A DNA stretch of 64,000 nt, taken from positions 62,001-126,000 of the forward strand of contig JAZRNY010000003.1 in assembly GCA_045648445.1 (NCBI GenBank), in the 5' to 3' direction. Shown here in pieces: positions 36,201 to 44,282 of the stretch. The notes under the pieces are model-generated. The model saw only the letters and a program-made list of their open reading frames with translations, was not told the origin of the DNA and did not search any database. Source of the DNA: SIG607 sp045648445 (GTDB lineage Bacteria > Bacillota > Clostridia > Oscillospirales > Acutalibacteraceae). The position numbers and the translations under genes are program-made. The first letter of the stretch is position 1. Each line of letters starts with the position of its first letter.

Positions 36201-36935
36201 TCACTCTCCTTTATAAACGAATAATTTCTCTACTGCTTTATCACCATTGACTCTATTTGATTTTTGTAAAACTTTACGTTCCTTTTCCCAAATACAAACA
36301 AAATCTTCTGGCATTGCATATTCACTAATTACGACAATGTTATCTTTAGACATTTCTCTACAGAAATCATAAAAATCTTCGTAATTCATTTTTTGCTTAC
36401 TATATTGTTTAGTACCTTTGTATGGCGGGTCACAATAAATTAAAGCGTTTTTAATTCCGAGATTAAGATATTCTTTGTAGTCTCTTACATTAAAATTAAT
36501 ACCATTTAGATTAGGTGCTTGACTCCTGAGATTAGAAACTCTTTCGGTATAAATACTTCTTCCACCTTTTGAGTCTCTTCCGTAACCACCGTCGTAATAT
36601 CTACCGCCATAACTTGCACAATATCCGATAAGAGCCACATATTCTTGAGAATACTTGCCGGTAGTCCGATTTGCTCTAACATCTGAATAATGCTCAAAGT
36701 CGCATACATTTGGAGCAATGGATAAATTCTTATCAGATTGAGCATATTTTAATAATGCAATTAAATCTTCGTTACTATCGCTTGCTATACGATTTACACA
36801 TACAATTTTGTCTACAACATTTGCTCCGCCGCAGAAACAATCAATAAATGTTGTGATATTATTTTCGTCTATGTATTTTTGCAAAATTGGAATAATATAT
36901 TTTGCCAATTTATTTTTACTGCCTTGATAAACTAT
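36201..36935 (-). CDS. D12-class N6-adenine DNA methyltransferase, apparent ATA start
   Basis: 244 residues. N-terminal YQGSKNKLAKYI and FCGGANV bind S-adenosylmethionine, and IYCDPPYKGT is the catalytic DPPY motif. The GSKNK motif precedes the TTG at 36908; ATA at 36935 is 9 nt from AAGGAG (36945-36950), with an in-frame ACG three bases earlier as an alternative. Probably protects phage DNA from host restriction or marks it. Confidence 0.88.
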   Translation of the reverse strand: MVYQGSKNKLAKYIIPILQKYIDENNITTFIDCFCGGANVVDKIVCVNRIASDSNEDLIALLKYAQSDKNLSIAPNVCDFEHYSDVRANRTTGKYSQEYVALIGYCASYGGRYYDGGYGRDSKGGRSIYTERVSNLRSQAPNLNGINFNVRDYKEYLNLGIKNALIYCDPPYKGTKQYSKQKMNYEDFYDFCREMSKDNIVVISEYAMPEDFVCIWEKERKVLQKSNRVNGDKAVEKLFVYKGE

Positions 36936-36953
36936 CGTATCACTCTCCTTTAA

Positions 36954-37184
36954 TTAACGGTAATATTCATTGTTGTACCAAATCTTACCTTTATCATCTT
37001 CATACAATCTTGCAATTTGAATGTGTTCAGATTTGTCGTACCCTAAATCAAGTTCTTGACAAAAATCTTGAAATGTTAATAAATCCATAATATCTGGGCT
37101 GTCAAATCCCAACTCAAAATCCATATGAGCAATATAGGCCTCTTGGCGATTATTGCCGACCAGTACAAAAGTAGACAAATCCAT
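36954..37184 (-). CDS. Small acidic protein
   Basis: 76 residues, mixed fold, no recognised domain. Directly upstream of the methylase gene. Confidence 0.5.
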   Translation of the reverse strand: MDLSTFVLVGNNRQEAYIAHMDFELGFDSPDIMDLLTFQDFCQELDLGYDKSEHIQIARLYEDDKGKIWYNNEYYR

Positions 37185-37187
37185 TTT

Positions 37188-37274
37188 TCATACACCTTTC
37201 TTTATATAATTTTCATACTTATTTTCGTGCATATTTGCACATTTTCTGAGGAAATTATGCACTAAATTACACAT
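37188..37274 (-). CDS. Possible 28-residue basic peptide
   Basis: ATG at 37274; C, H and repeated basic/aromatic residues (VHNFLRK...HENKYENY). Weak ribosome site. Low confidence. Confidence 0.35.
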   Translation of the reverse strand: MCNLVHNFLRKCANMHENKYENYIKKGV

Positions 37275-37333
37275 TTTTCTAAGTTCAAAATTGTCCGTTT
37301 TACCGTACCTGAAATTTTAATAAAATGTCTATT

Positions 37334-38698
37334 TTATGCCTCCCAATCAATATCCCTAACTTTAAATGCGTCACCGCATTGAATTGTATCAGGGAAATTG
37401 TGCTGAGTTGTTTTAATTGCATATGGGTCAATCTCGTATGCTCTATATGTATTGATATTCTTCTCACAGCCTAAATCCATAAGTGCTAATTTACCGCAGG
37501 ACATTCCATCGTAAAGAGATAATACATCAATCTCTTCGTTTTGAATATTTGGGATAAATGAAAGAATGTGAGAAATAACATCCTTTGTCCATCCGTTACC
37601 AAGCATCTTATAGGCCTGAGTATCACTAACGGGAAACTCATACCACTCAGGAATTGTTTGCAATCTCATAGATTCTTTAACGGTAAGTTTTCTAATTAAG
37701 TAATATCCGTCTGGTAAGTTGATTGGATAAAAATCTTCCTTAAAAGGAATTAAACCGTTCTCGACTTTGTAAATTAGCTTACCGTCAATCTTTAAATTCC
37801 CGCCCCACAGTTCTTCGACTACTGTATCTTCAGTAATAACGATTTCAACCGGCGTTGCATAAAGTCCAGTTTTGCCACCTTGACCACCACCGTTGGCATT
37901 AATTGTTACACTTTTTCCGTAAGGGCTATAAACTCTGTGAGCTTGAGCGTTACTGTCAATATCACCAAGACGAATTGGTTCTGTTATATTAACTGGCTCT
38001 GCTACCATACTATCTGTCATTACAGTAGTAAGAGCATTAGCTTTGCCTGAAGGATTTGCTTCATACCGCTTGACATTTTTACCGTCCTTTAGACGACTAC
38101 GGTATCCAATTGCAACAGGTTCAAAAGCAACTGCCGTATGGTGTTTTTTAATATAATCCCGTGCATTGCCAGCTTGATGTTTTAAAGCATAAGCTTTTTC
38201 TTTATCAACAATACCGCTTTCAAGAATATCCTTAAGCAATATTCCTTTGTCTTCTGGCTGAGGTATCTCGCCATAATTCGTGAAGTAAATTCGTTTTCTA
38301 TTTTGTGCAGATAAGAGCGCTGAGTTAATTTCTGTTGAAACACCGCCGTATAATCTATTTAAAATTTCCGTCAGCGTTTCTTTAATTTCTTTCTGCATCG
38401 AACTTACGTTTTCGAACATATAATAAACTTTATCATTCGGATACTTTTCTATCGTTCGGTCAATCGCTGCAACGCAGTTAAAGAAAAGTTGTAAGCCTTC
38501 AGCAAATTTATAATTTTCTACGCCTAACTTATTGCCTATGTATTTTTCAAAATCATCTATGTGCTTATACCAAAGTCTGTTATTGTTGTGAAACTCTACG
38601 AACTCTTCTGCCGTAAAATCCACTTTATTAATTCTGTTTTTCTTTTGCGCTAATGAAAATTGTGTACATGGGAATCCCCCAAGTATAAGTTTAATCAA
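37334..38698 (-). CDS. Cytosine-5 DNA methyltransferase, circularly permuted
   Basis: 454 residues. Order of motifs: IV first (GGFPCTQFS, residues 8-16, catalytic Cys), VI (ENVSS near 95), VIII (QNRKRIYF near 131), a long target-recognition region, IX/X (ESMRLQTIPEWY, MLGNGW), and only then motif I (LSLYDGMSCGKLAL at about 392-406) and II (EIDPYA). In ordinary C5 enzymes motif I is N-terminal. The TTG start has AAAGGAG at 8-nt spacing, so nothing is missing upstream. Methylates cytosine in a sequence set by the recognition region. Confidence 0.85.
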   Translation of the reverse strand: MIKLILGGFPCTQFSLAQKKNRINKVDFTAEEFVEFHNNNRLWYKHIDDFEKYIGNKLGVENYKFAEGLQLFFNCVAAIDRTIEKYPNDKVYYMFENVSSMQKEIKETLTEILNRLYGGVSTEINSALLSAQNRKRIYFTNYGEIPQPEDKGILLKDILESGIVDKEKAYALKHQAGNARDYIKKHHTAVAFEPVAIGYRSRLKDGKNVKRYEANPSGKANALTTVMTDSMVAEPVNITEPIRLGDIDSNAQAHRVYSPYGKSVTINANGGGQGGKTGLYATPVEIVITEDTVVEELWGGNLKIDGKLIYKVENGLIPFKEDFYPINLPDGYYLIRKLTVKESMRLQTIPEWYEFPVSDTQAYKMLGNGWTKDVISHILSFIPNIQNEEIDVLSLYDGMSCGKLALMDLGCEKNINTYRAYEIDPYAIKTTQHNFPDTIQCGDAFKVRDIDWEA

Positions 38699-38724
38699 TA
38701 TTTCGTCTCCTTTTTCTTATTGGA

Positions 38725-38835
38725 GACAACCGGTTGTCATTAAATTCGGGTAGCTAATCCGAATTTCCTTTGTTTATATGTTTATAAATTTCGTATAAAA
38801 GCGTACTTTTATACGATTTCATTTCATTTTGGGAA
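38725..38835 (-). promoter_or_regulatory. Control region of the cytosine methylase gene
   Basis: Three dyads and one operator copy: palindrome GACAACCGGTTGTC (38725-38738), inverted repeat AAATTCGG/CCGAATTT (38742-38766), a dispersed AT hairpin (38792-38815), and TTCCCAAAATGAA (38823-38835) in the spacer of a weak TTTAAA/TGAAAT promoter. Confidence 0.6.
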
Positions 38836-38865
38836 TTTTTTAAATCAAAAAAATATATACTTTTC

Positions 38866-39084
38866 CTAAGGTTTAGGTGGCCTTTCATTTAGCCACCTAA
38901 TATAAGAAATAAACTTACATTTAGGTGGTTTCGTATTAACCCACCCTATGTATCTATTTAGTCTTATTTTATATATTGACTGCGCTGTTGTATTCATATT
39001 GCTTATTTCCCTTTCGCAATTTAAACAATGCCACTTGCTTTGGTCTGATACATCTGTTCCGCAAACTATACATTTGTCCTCCAT
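38866..39084 (-). CDS. Zinc-ribbon protein
   Basis: 72 residues with CIVCGTD and CLNCERE (C-x2-C pairs) at the N-terminus, then a basic tail. Unknown. Confidence 0.6.
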   Translation of the reverse strand: MEDKCIVCGTDVSDQSKWHCLNCEREISNMNTTAQSIYKIRLNRYIGWVNTKPPKCKFISYIRWLNERPPKP

Positions 39085-39093
39085 AGTAACACC

Positions 39094-39534
39094 TTAAGCA
39101 AATGTAAAATCTAAGATTGTAGTATTAACGGGCGGCTTATTAGAGATAAAAACCCTAGTCGTTTTAACTATACTGTCGCCTCTTGATGTTTTAATTAAAT
39201 AATTTTTATTTTTAAAAACTTTCGGAGAACCATCTGTAACTAGCCAATCAGGTAATTTCCAAGTATATAACTTACTATTATTAGGATGTTTTCCCTGCAC
39301 GTACCATTGATAAGAATCATCTTTGATACATCTCCATTTTTTTATTCCCAAACTCATTAAAGTTAAATAGCCTACATAACCATCAATCAAAAGATTATCT
39401 TTGGTTAAAACAATATCTCTGTCTAACTCTCTATGCTTTGCATAATAGGTCATGCACTTTAACAGTTTGCTAAGATTCGGATTTGTCTTTTTAAACACTG
39501 GAGTGATTTTTATTTCACTTAATTTAGTTTTCAA
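39094..39534 (-). CDS. ParB-like-nuclease-fold protein
   Basis: 146 residues. LDRDIVLTKDNLLIDGYVGYL is the pattern of ParB/sulfiredoxin-like N-terminal domains (IVL-D-x-L-DGYxR), though the following motif is changed. Might bind or cut DNA. Uncertain. Confidence 0.5.
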   Translation of the reverse strand: MKTKLSEIKITPVFKKTNPNLSKLLKCMTYYAKHRELDRDIVLTKDNLLIDGYVGYLTLMSLGIKKWRCIKDDSYQWYVQGKHPNNSKLYTWKLPDWLVTDGSPKVFKNKNYLIKTSRGDSIVKTTRVFISNKPPVNTTILDFTFA

Positions 39535-39775
39535 TACATTTAAACCTTTCTAATTCTTTTTCTATAGTGTAATATTCTTTTGTGCTATAAATTTTTTGAT
39601 ATCCGCCATTTACCTCGCAATACACATTATGTATTTTCTTTTCCTTGTCTAATATCACATAATATTTCTTCCCACTCTTCGTTACCCAAGTTACCAAACA
39701 GTTCGGATTTTCGGGTATTTTTTTGAGTATCTTTCCTTGCGAGGATTTCTTGTTTATATTTGCTGAATTTGCCAT
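39524..39775 (-). CDS. Lys-rich protein overlapping the next gene in another frame
   Basis: 83 residues. Shares 149 nt with the 39627 gene in a different frame and has no ribosome site before its ATG. Its sequence (VTWVTKSGKKYYVIL, VNGGYQKIYS) looks like true protein. A +1 slip at the A7 run near 39718-39728 would join the upstream reading frame to it; see findings. Confidence 0.5.
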   Translation of the reverse strand: MANSANINKKSSQGKILKKIPENPNCLVTWVTKSGKKYYVILDKEKKIHNVYCEVNGGYQKIYSTKEYYTIEKELERFKCIEN

Positions 39776-39902
39776 AAGTAAAAATTCTCACCTCTCCGTT
39801 AATCATATATCTGATGGCTAATATCCGTCCACAAGAACATTTTAAAGTGTATCTTTGCCACACTGCATTTTGAAGACATTTCTTGATACCAAAATGTTTC
39901 AT
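39627..39902 (-). CDS. Small protein, possibly the first part of a slip product
   Basis: 91 residues from the ATG after AAAGGA. C-x-C (LKCSCG) then a basic stretch (YKQEILARK). Its last part overlaps the 39524 gene. The 13-bp operator lies just upstream of the start. Confidence 0.5.
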   Translation of the reverse strand: MKHFGIKKCLQNAVWQRYTLKCSCGRILAIRYMINGEVRIFTYGKFSKYKQEILARKDTQKNTRKSELFGNLGNEEWEEILCDIRQGKENT

Positions 39903-39915
39903 ATTTGCATTTCCT

Positions 39916-39928
39916 TTCATTTCGGGAA
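39916..39928 (-). promoter_or_regulatory. Operator copy beside the 39627 ribosome site
   Basis: TTCCCGAAATGAA on the minus strand, ending where the AAAGGA ribosome site begins. No good promoter boxes here, so binding might act as a roadblock. Confidence 0.55.
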
Positions 39929-39954
39929 TTTTATTTTTGTGGAATAAAGGCGTA

Positions 39955-40809
39955 CTAATGTACGCCTACTATTTCATTCTGAAATTGCTCTGCCCATTTT
40001 TTATATTCAATAATTAATCTGTCTATTTCTGCGAATTTCTTTGATTGTCCGAAATAATCTCGAATTATATCAGGTGTTATGTCAAGCTTGTATTTTTGGT
40101 ATATTTCTGTAAATGCAGCACTTCTTTTAATAACCGCAACTGTAAATGCTTTATTTTTATCTGCAACAAGAGAATGTATTTTAGAAACAATCTTGTTAAC
40201 ATCATTTATAGTTAATTTGTCTGTGTGTGCTGTTCTAAATAAATACTCACTTTGAACAAGATTTTGAACCTTGCCAGTAGGTAATGCTCTATAATATTTT
40301 AAATTAGCATAAGTCTTCAAAATATTTTTATATTTATCATCAAGATTTTTAAGTTCATCAATATCAGACACCTTAAATTCTGCAATATCAACATTGCTAT
40401 AATTTATCCAAATCAATATCGCTATAGTCTGTAATGGTGTAGCATCTACAGAATGTAGTCTTTTTTCTAATACTAACTGTTCGAGTAATTCCAAAAGTTC
40501 ATCTAAATTTTTATATGTAGAAGCTTTTTCATCAATTCTCTTTGATAATTGAACTTGAGAAAGATTGGAAATATGATTAATTATTTTGTCCTTATTTATA
40601 TCGTCAGTAAACTGTACAAAATCAATCATGGCACTTCTACGAACATAAAATTGAGTTCTAGTTACAGTGTTTTTTGTTCCAAAGTATTCATAAAGGTCAT
40701 CGCCCATTAGCGAAGAAACTTCTCGATTTTCCATAAATTCCGCTATCTTCTTAGCTAAGCCGCCATACTTTTCAGAATATTGGTCTACAAATCCCTGATA
40801 TTTAAGCAT
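39955..40809 (-). CDS. Candidate integrase-fold phage repressor
   Basis: 284 residues. N-terminal helical part (core-binding-like) and a C-terminal part with PLQTIAILIWINYSNVDIAEF and KVSDIDEL, similar to the start of a tyrosine-recombinase catalytic domain but with Ile/Asn where the first catalytic Arg belongs. No HxxR or final Tyr motif is visible, so it should bind but not cut DNA. This is the pattern of MrpR, the integrase-like master repressor of SPbeta. It sits behind the strongest operator-bearing promoter, consistent with self-control. Inference. Confidence 0.45.
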   Translation of the reverse strand: MLKYQGFVDQYSEKYGGLAKKIAEFMENREVSSLMGDDLYEYFGTKNTVTRTQFYVRRSAMIDFVQFTDDINKDKIINHISNLSQVQLSKRIDEKASTYKNLDELLELLEQLVLEKRLHSVDATPLQTIAILIWINYSNVDIAEFKVSDIDELKNLDDKYKNILKTYANLKYYRALPTGKVQNLVQSEYLFRTAHTDKLTINDVNKIVSKIHSLVADKNKAFTVAVIKRSAAFTEIYQKYKLDITPDIIRDYFGQSKKFAEIDRLIIEYKKWAEQFQNEIVGVH

Positions 40810-40835
40810 AAACGAAATCACCCTTTCGCTTTTAT

Positions 40836-40864
40836 ATTATAATTCACTTCGGGAAATTTGTCAA
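40836..40864 (-). promoter_or_regulatory. Perfect sigma-A promoter with operator in the spacer
   Basis: TTGACA (40859-40864), 17-nt spacer, TATAAT (40836-40841), with TTCCCGAAGTGAA at 40843-40855. It drives the candidate repressor. The -35 and the operator also encode the last residues of the upstream gene. Confidence 0.9.
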
Positions 40865-41173
40865 GTAAATTTTTTTGATTTTTTCAAATTCTTTTTCATC
40901 AAAGCGAACTATGTATATTATTGTATCATAATCTTCATCTACAGGCACAGCAATAAATAATGTTCCGCACGGTATATTATTATGTATGTCTTGAGGTAAG
41001 ATTAAGAAATATGACCAAATAATATCAAACGGTATATTTTCTAATTCATACCCCAATTTTAAACAATGACCATCAATAGAACTCCGATAACACTTTTCTT
41101 CTGAAAAAACAATCTGCGGGAGGTCTTCTTCTACCGATTCATAACCTTTGTTTGTCAGTTCATAAATTTTCAT
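40844..41173 (-). CDS. Hypothetical phage protein
   Basis: 109 residues, mixed fold with an acidic middle. Its last codons (YLTNFPK and stop) are made of the downstream promoter. Unknown. Confidence 0.55.
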   Translation of the reverse strand: MKIYELTNKGYESVEEDLPQIVFSEEKCYRSSIDGHCLKLGYELENIPFDIIWSYFLILPQDIHNNIPCGTLFIAVPVDEDYDTIIYIVRFDEKEFEKIKKIYLTNFPK

Positions 41174-41187
41174 TTAAAATTTTCCTC

Positions 41188-42201
41188 CTAATTAAAATTC
41201 GTTTCATTTAAACATTTGTTAAAGGCTGCAAAATCTTCTTTAAACTGTATAGTACAATCTCCGGTATTAACATCAAATGGTATTTCCAAAACCTTTTCAG
41301 ACTTGCCAAGAAGAAAATCGGACACGATTTTTCTACCATACTTTATGATATATTCGTTCATACCTGAGTAATCTTCTGTAACCTTTTGACTACCGTGTCC
41401 TACAGCTTTACTTGCTATATACATCGCTCTTTGATAGTCACTTAGGTTATTATCTTTCCCCGCCAAACAACATATTATTGTAACAAAGCTATGCCTCATA
41501 GCGTGAGAGCTGGTCTGCCTTGGAATTCCACAAGCGATTCCTGCTGCCTTAAAAATATTTGAATATGTCGTTCTTTTTGATTCTGGTTTACCTCCACTTT
41601 TTTGAGTTGCAAAAATATAATCGGTTAATTTAGGTGTAATGCCAGTCTCCTCGATATATTCTTTAGTAAAGAACTTGACGGCCTCAGTAATCAATATTAG
41701 CGGTGTCTTCGATGTTTTTTGTTCTGCAATAACAATATATTCTTTAAAGTTGCCGTCTTTATCAAATAAATGTTTCCATTTTAGTTCTACTAAGTCACCA
41801 CCTCTAATTCCAATTGTACAACCCAAACTCCAAGCGTACCTATTTCGCGCTCTTTTAATTGGATTCTTTGCACTTTCTTCAAAAAGCCATTTTCTTATTG
41901 CTTCAAACTCTTCATAAGACTCTATCCACCGGGCAGCTTTTGGCAAGGGTCTACCATCTTTTGTGGTGCCACGAAGTTTACGCTCCGCTCGTTCTTTAGC
42001 TTCAAGTTCTTTTTCTTTTGCGGTTTTTTTCTTTTTGTATTTGATATTTAATTCTTCTTGAAGTAACAACAACTCCTTTTCAACATTTATGCGCAGGTGT
42101 TGTTCATATTCTAAGTTGTTTTTTAATATTTCATTAGCTTTTTGCAATCTATTGCACTCTTGAATTAATACTGACACATCAACGGAAACCATTTTATCCA
42201 C
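41188..42201 (-). CDS. Tyrosine recombinase
   Basis: 337 residues. N-terminal coiled coil to about residue 75, then a catalytic domain with GIRGGDL (first Arg), HAMRH (His-x2-Arg), VGHGS (His) and EDYSG (likely nucleophilic Tyr). Integration here is by the serine enzyme, so this one may resolve dimers, invert a segment, or act as a regulator. Related to the dead copy at 53445 (both have GRPLP and a shared DFFD/LFDKDGNFK stretch). GTG after GGAGG. Confidence 0.8.
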   Translation of the reverse strand: MDKMVSVDVSVLIQECNRLQKANEILKNNLEYEQHLRINVEKELLLLQEELNIKYKKKKTAKEKELEAKERAERKLRGTTKDGRPLPKAARWIESYEEFEAIRKWLFEESAKNPIKRARNRYAWSLGCTIGIRGGDLVELKWKHLFDKDGNFKEYIVIAEQKTSKTPLILITEAVKFFTKEYIEETGITPKLTDYIFATQKSGGKPESKRTTYSNIFKAAGIACGIPRQTSSHAMRHSFVTIICCLAGKDNNLSDYQRAMYIASKAVGHGSQKVTEDYSGMNEYIIKYGRKIVSDFLLGKSEKVLEIPFDVNTGDCTIQFKEDFAAFNKCLNETNFN

Positions 42202-42219
42202 GATATAACCTCCTATATT

Positions 42220-42381
42220 TTAATGTGCTAACAAACAATTTTCTTTAATTATACGATTAGCAACCACGCACTTCAATGTTACTGAAGGTACGGAAATTGT
42301 TTTATTGCCTTTAATCCAAATCTTATGACTGCCGTTTTGCCTATCAAAAGAAAATCCATTTAACTTTAATATCTTTTCCAT
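42220..42381 (-). CDS. HicA-like small protein (possible mRNA interferase)
   Basis: 53 residues: NGFSFDRQNGSHKIW, the HicA pattern in which the His after GS is catalytic, then ISVP and VVANRIIKE. HicA toxins are about 55-65 residues. No HicB partner is seen next to it, so it may be a regulator or a domesticated toxin. Weak ribosome site. Confidence 0.6.
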   Translation of the reverse strand: MEKILKLNGFSFDRQNGSHKIWIKGNKTISVPSVTLKCVVANRIIKENCLLAH

Positions 42382-42386
42382 TTCTC

Positions 42387-42608
42387 TTACATTAATTTGT
42401 CGTATATTGTTTCACTTCCATTTCTCATTAATTCTTCCAACATATTTTCAAATTCATGAAGCTGTGCTAGAATCTGATTAAATACGTTGCACTTTCCGCA
42501 TCCGCCACAGCTATGTATCGGACACTTATCAGTATCCTTAAATCTGCAAGTTATAATATTGTGGCCTGTATTATCTTGTTTCTCTTTAGTCAGTCGAAAG
42601 TAATCCAT
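42387..42608 (-). CDS. Small Cys-rich protein
   Basis: 73 residues with CPIHSCGGCGKC (dense Cys) near the middle, probably metal binding. Lies between HicA- and MazF-like genes. Unknown. Confidence 0.55.
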   Translation of the reverse strand: MDYFRLTKEKQDNTGHNIITCRFKDTDKCPIHSCGGCGKCNVFNQILAQLHEFENMLEELMRNGSETIYDKLM

Positions 42609-42946
42609 TATATAACTCCTAAACTTATCATTATTTTTTGATTTATATCCAAAATCTTTTGTTGATTCTCAACCTTTCCAAGACATTTCATCAATAATGA
42701 TTTGTCAATAGTCATAGGTTGTTCGCAAAGTACCGTTGACGGTTTAGAAACTCCGTCTTCGGGCAATAATTCGACGTGAGTTGGAATATTTTTCTTTTGT
42801 TTGCTTGTTATTGGACATACTACTGTAGTTGGAGAATATTGATTTCCTTTATCATTTTGAATTATAACAGCCGGTCTTATACCGCCTTGTTCGGAACCAA
42901 CATTCTTTGTTAGATTTACTAAGTATATTTCACCACGCTGAATCAT
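42608..42946 (-). CDS. MazF/PemK-type endoribonuclease
   Basis: 112 residues: RGEIYLVNL, GSEQGGIRPAVIIQND, VVCPITSK and LCEQPMTID, all family motifs. MazF toxins cut mRNA. No MazE antitoxin is adjacent. It is behind the LexA-box promoter with a membrane protein, so it may act at induction. Confidence 0.85.
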   Translation of the reverse strand: MIQRGEIYLVNLTKNVGSEQGGIRPAVIIQNDKGNQYSPTTVVCPITSKQKKNIPTHVELLPEDGVSKPSTVLCEQPMTIDKSLLMKCLGKVENQQKILDINQKIMISLGVI

Positions 42947-42975
42947 TGTTTTAATTTATCATCCCTTTTTCGTTT

Positions 42976-43632
42976 TTATTTTCTTTTACATACAAATTTT
43001 ACTTCACTTGACCAATGATTATATTTTATTGGTTCTTTGTCCCATTGTATACTATCATAAGCAGTCGGGCCAAGTCTGCATATATTGCCACATCCGCTGT
43101 AAAAATATAATGTTTTTCCATCTAGCTTACAATTCATATTTTGCATATGAGAGGGCAAAAATCCAAGTCGATACGCTTCTTTTCGTGCCAAAGCTCTTGC
43201 GATATTTGAAAAAGATACTTGATTGTATGGGGTATTATGTGAAGTGTAAACATCGCAAGGGTCACAGAACCATTTGATATAATCGGGAGCATATTTCCTA
43301 AACATATCGTCATAAGCCAAAAACCCAGCATAATATTGTTGCAATTTATCAAGTTCTTCTGGCTTAACAACTCTAAAAGCAATTCTATCTTCAATGTCCG
43401 TATGATTGCTTATATAATCTCTATTGTTAATATAATATTCATATTGTTCATCAAAATATTTCTTGAGTTCCCAAAAATATTTATTCTTTAAAACTTCGTC
43501 ATCAAAAGGCTCATTAATACCTCTTCCATATAACTGTGTTGCATCTCGTTTCATATTGGCAAACTTCTGATTGTCCTTATGCACCGCATAACCCATACCA
43601 AGACCGCATAATAATAAACCTAATAAACTCAT
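42976..43632 (-). CDS. Membrane-anchored protein under SOS-type promoter
   Basis: 218 residues. Short N-terminal membrane segment (LLGLLLCGLGMGYAV), then a soluble domain with paired Cys (CDPCD, CGNIC). First gene after the LexA-box promoter, so expected to be induced by DNA damage. Function unknown. Confidence 0.6.
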   Translation of the reverse strand: MSLLGLLLCGLGMGYAVHKDNQKFANMKRDATQLYGRGINEPFDDEVLKNKYFWELKKYFDEQYEYYINNRDYISNHTDIEDRIAFRVVKPEELDKLQQYYAGFLAYDDMFRKYAPDYIKWFCDPCDVYTSHNTPYNQVSFSNIARALARKEAYRLGFLPSHMQNMNCKLDGKTLYFYSGCGNICRLGPTAYDSIQWDKEPIKYNHWSSEVKFVCKRK

Positions 43633-43667
43633 AATTAAATCTCCTTTAAAATTATTTTGTTTTTCTA

Positions 43668-43766
43668 ATTATAGCACAATATACTGTCCCAAATAACGGA
43701 CTTTGACAAATTTACGAACATCTGTTCGGTGAATTTAATTTTACAACTTTCTTTGTCAATTGTCAA
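43668..43766 (-). promoter_or_regulatory. SOS-responsive promoter region with LexA box
   Basis: Promoter: TTGACA (43761-43766), 17 nt, TAAAAT (43738-43743). The palindrome CGAACAGATGTTCG at 43715-43728 is a perfect Gram-positive LexA box (CGAAC-N4-GTTCG) and lies just after the start site. A second -10 with extended TGC-TATAAT (43668-43673) follows. Confidence 0.85.
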
Positions 43767-43781
43767 TCGTTTTTTAAATTT

Positions 43782-43982
43782 TCAATTCTCTATTGCAGTT
43801 TGAATGTTTTCAATTGCCTCTTCTAAAGCAGAAATTCCTTCTTCAATTTTTTCATACCGTTCAGTGCCACTGAAGTTTTCTTCTAAATTATCAAGTTTTT
43901 CTTGTTCATCAGAAACAATGTCTTCAAGTTCTGAAATGATATTTTCCAGTTTAGCTCGTTGTCTAGCGTTCAATTTTCTCAC
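43782..43982 (-). CDS. Coiled-coil small protein
   Basis: 66 residues, almost all heptad helix (acidic, rich in E and L). No partner or function visible. Confidence 0.55.
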   Translation of the reverse strand: MRKLNARQRAKLENIISELEDIVSDEQEKLDNLEENFSGTERYEKIEEGISALEEAIENIQTAIEN

Positions 43983-44040
43983 CTCTTTTTCTCATTATAA
44001 CATGCTGCGATTGCAAATCAAATGCTCGTTTTATACGATT

Positions 44041-44184
44041 TTATTTATCTTTACCTACCTTTTCTTTTTGTTTTCTCATCTTCTCTTTACACTCCTTACA
44101 AAGCCACCTCGCCCTAATGTCATAAAAAGTGTTTCCGCAATTGCAACACACACTCTTACAAAGTGGAAATCCATAATAAGTCAT
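44041..44184 (-). CDS. 47-residue zinc-ribbon protein
   Basis: CCNCGNTF, then WLCKEC, with a Lys-rich C-terminal tail. GGAGTGAGAG precedes the ATG at 44184. Unknown. Confidence 0.65.
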   Translation of the reverse strand: MTYYGFPLCKSVCCNCGNTFYDIRARWLCKECKEKMRKQKEKVGKDK

Positions 44185-44230
44185 TAACTCTCACTCCAAT
44201 CAAATACCAATTCTATTCAAATTTTCAAAA

Positions 44231-44258
44231 TAAAAAACACCACTGAGTAGTGGTGTTA
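44231..44258 (-). terminator. Rho-independent terminator (minus)
   Basis: On the minus strand AACACCACT-actc-AGTGGTGTT then TTTTTATTTT. It follows the gene ending at 44283. Confidence 0.75.
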
Positions 44259-44282
44259 TAACTAATCGTTGTATATTATTTT

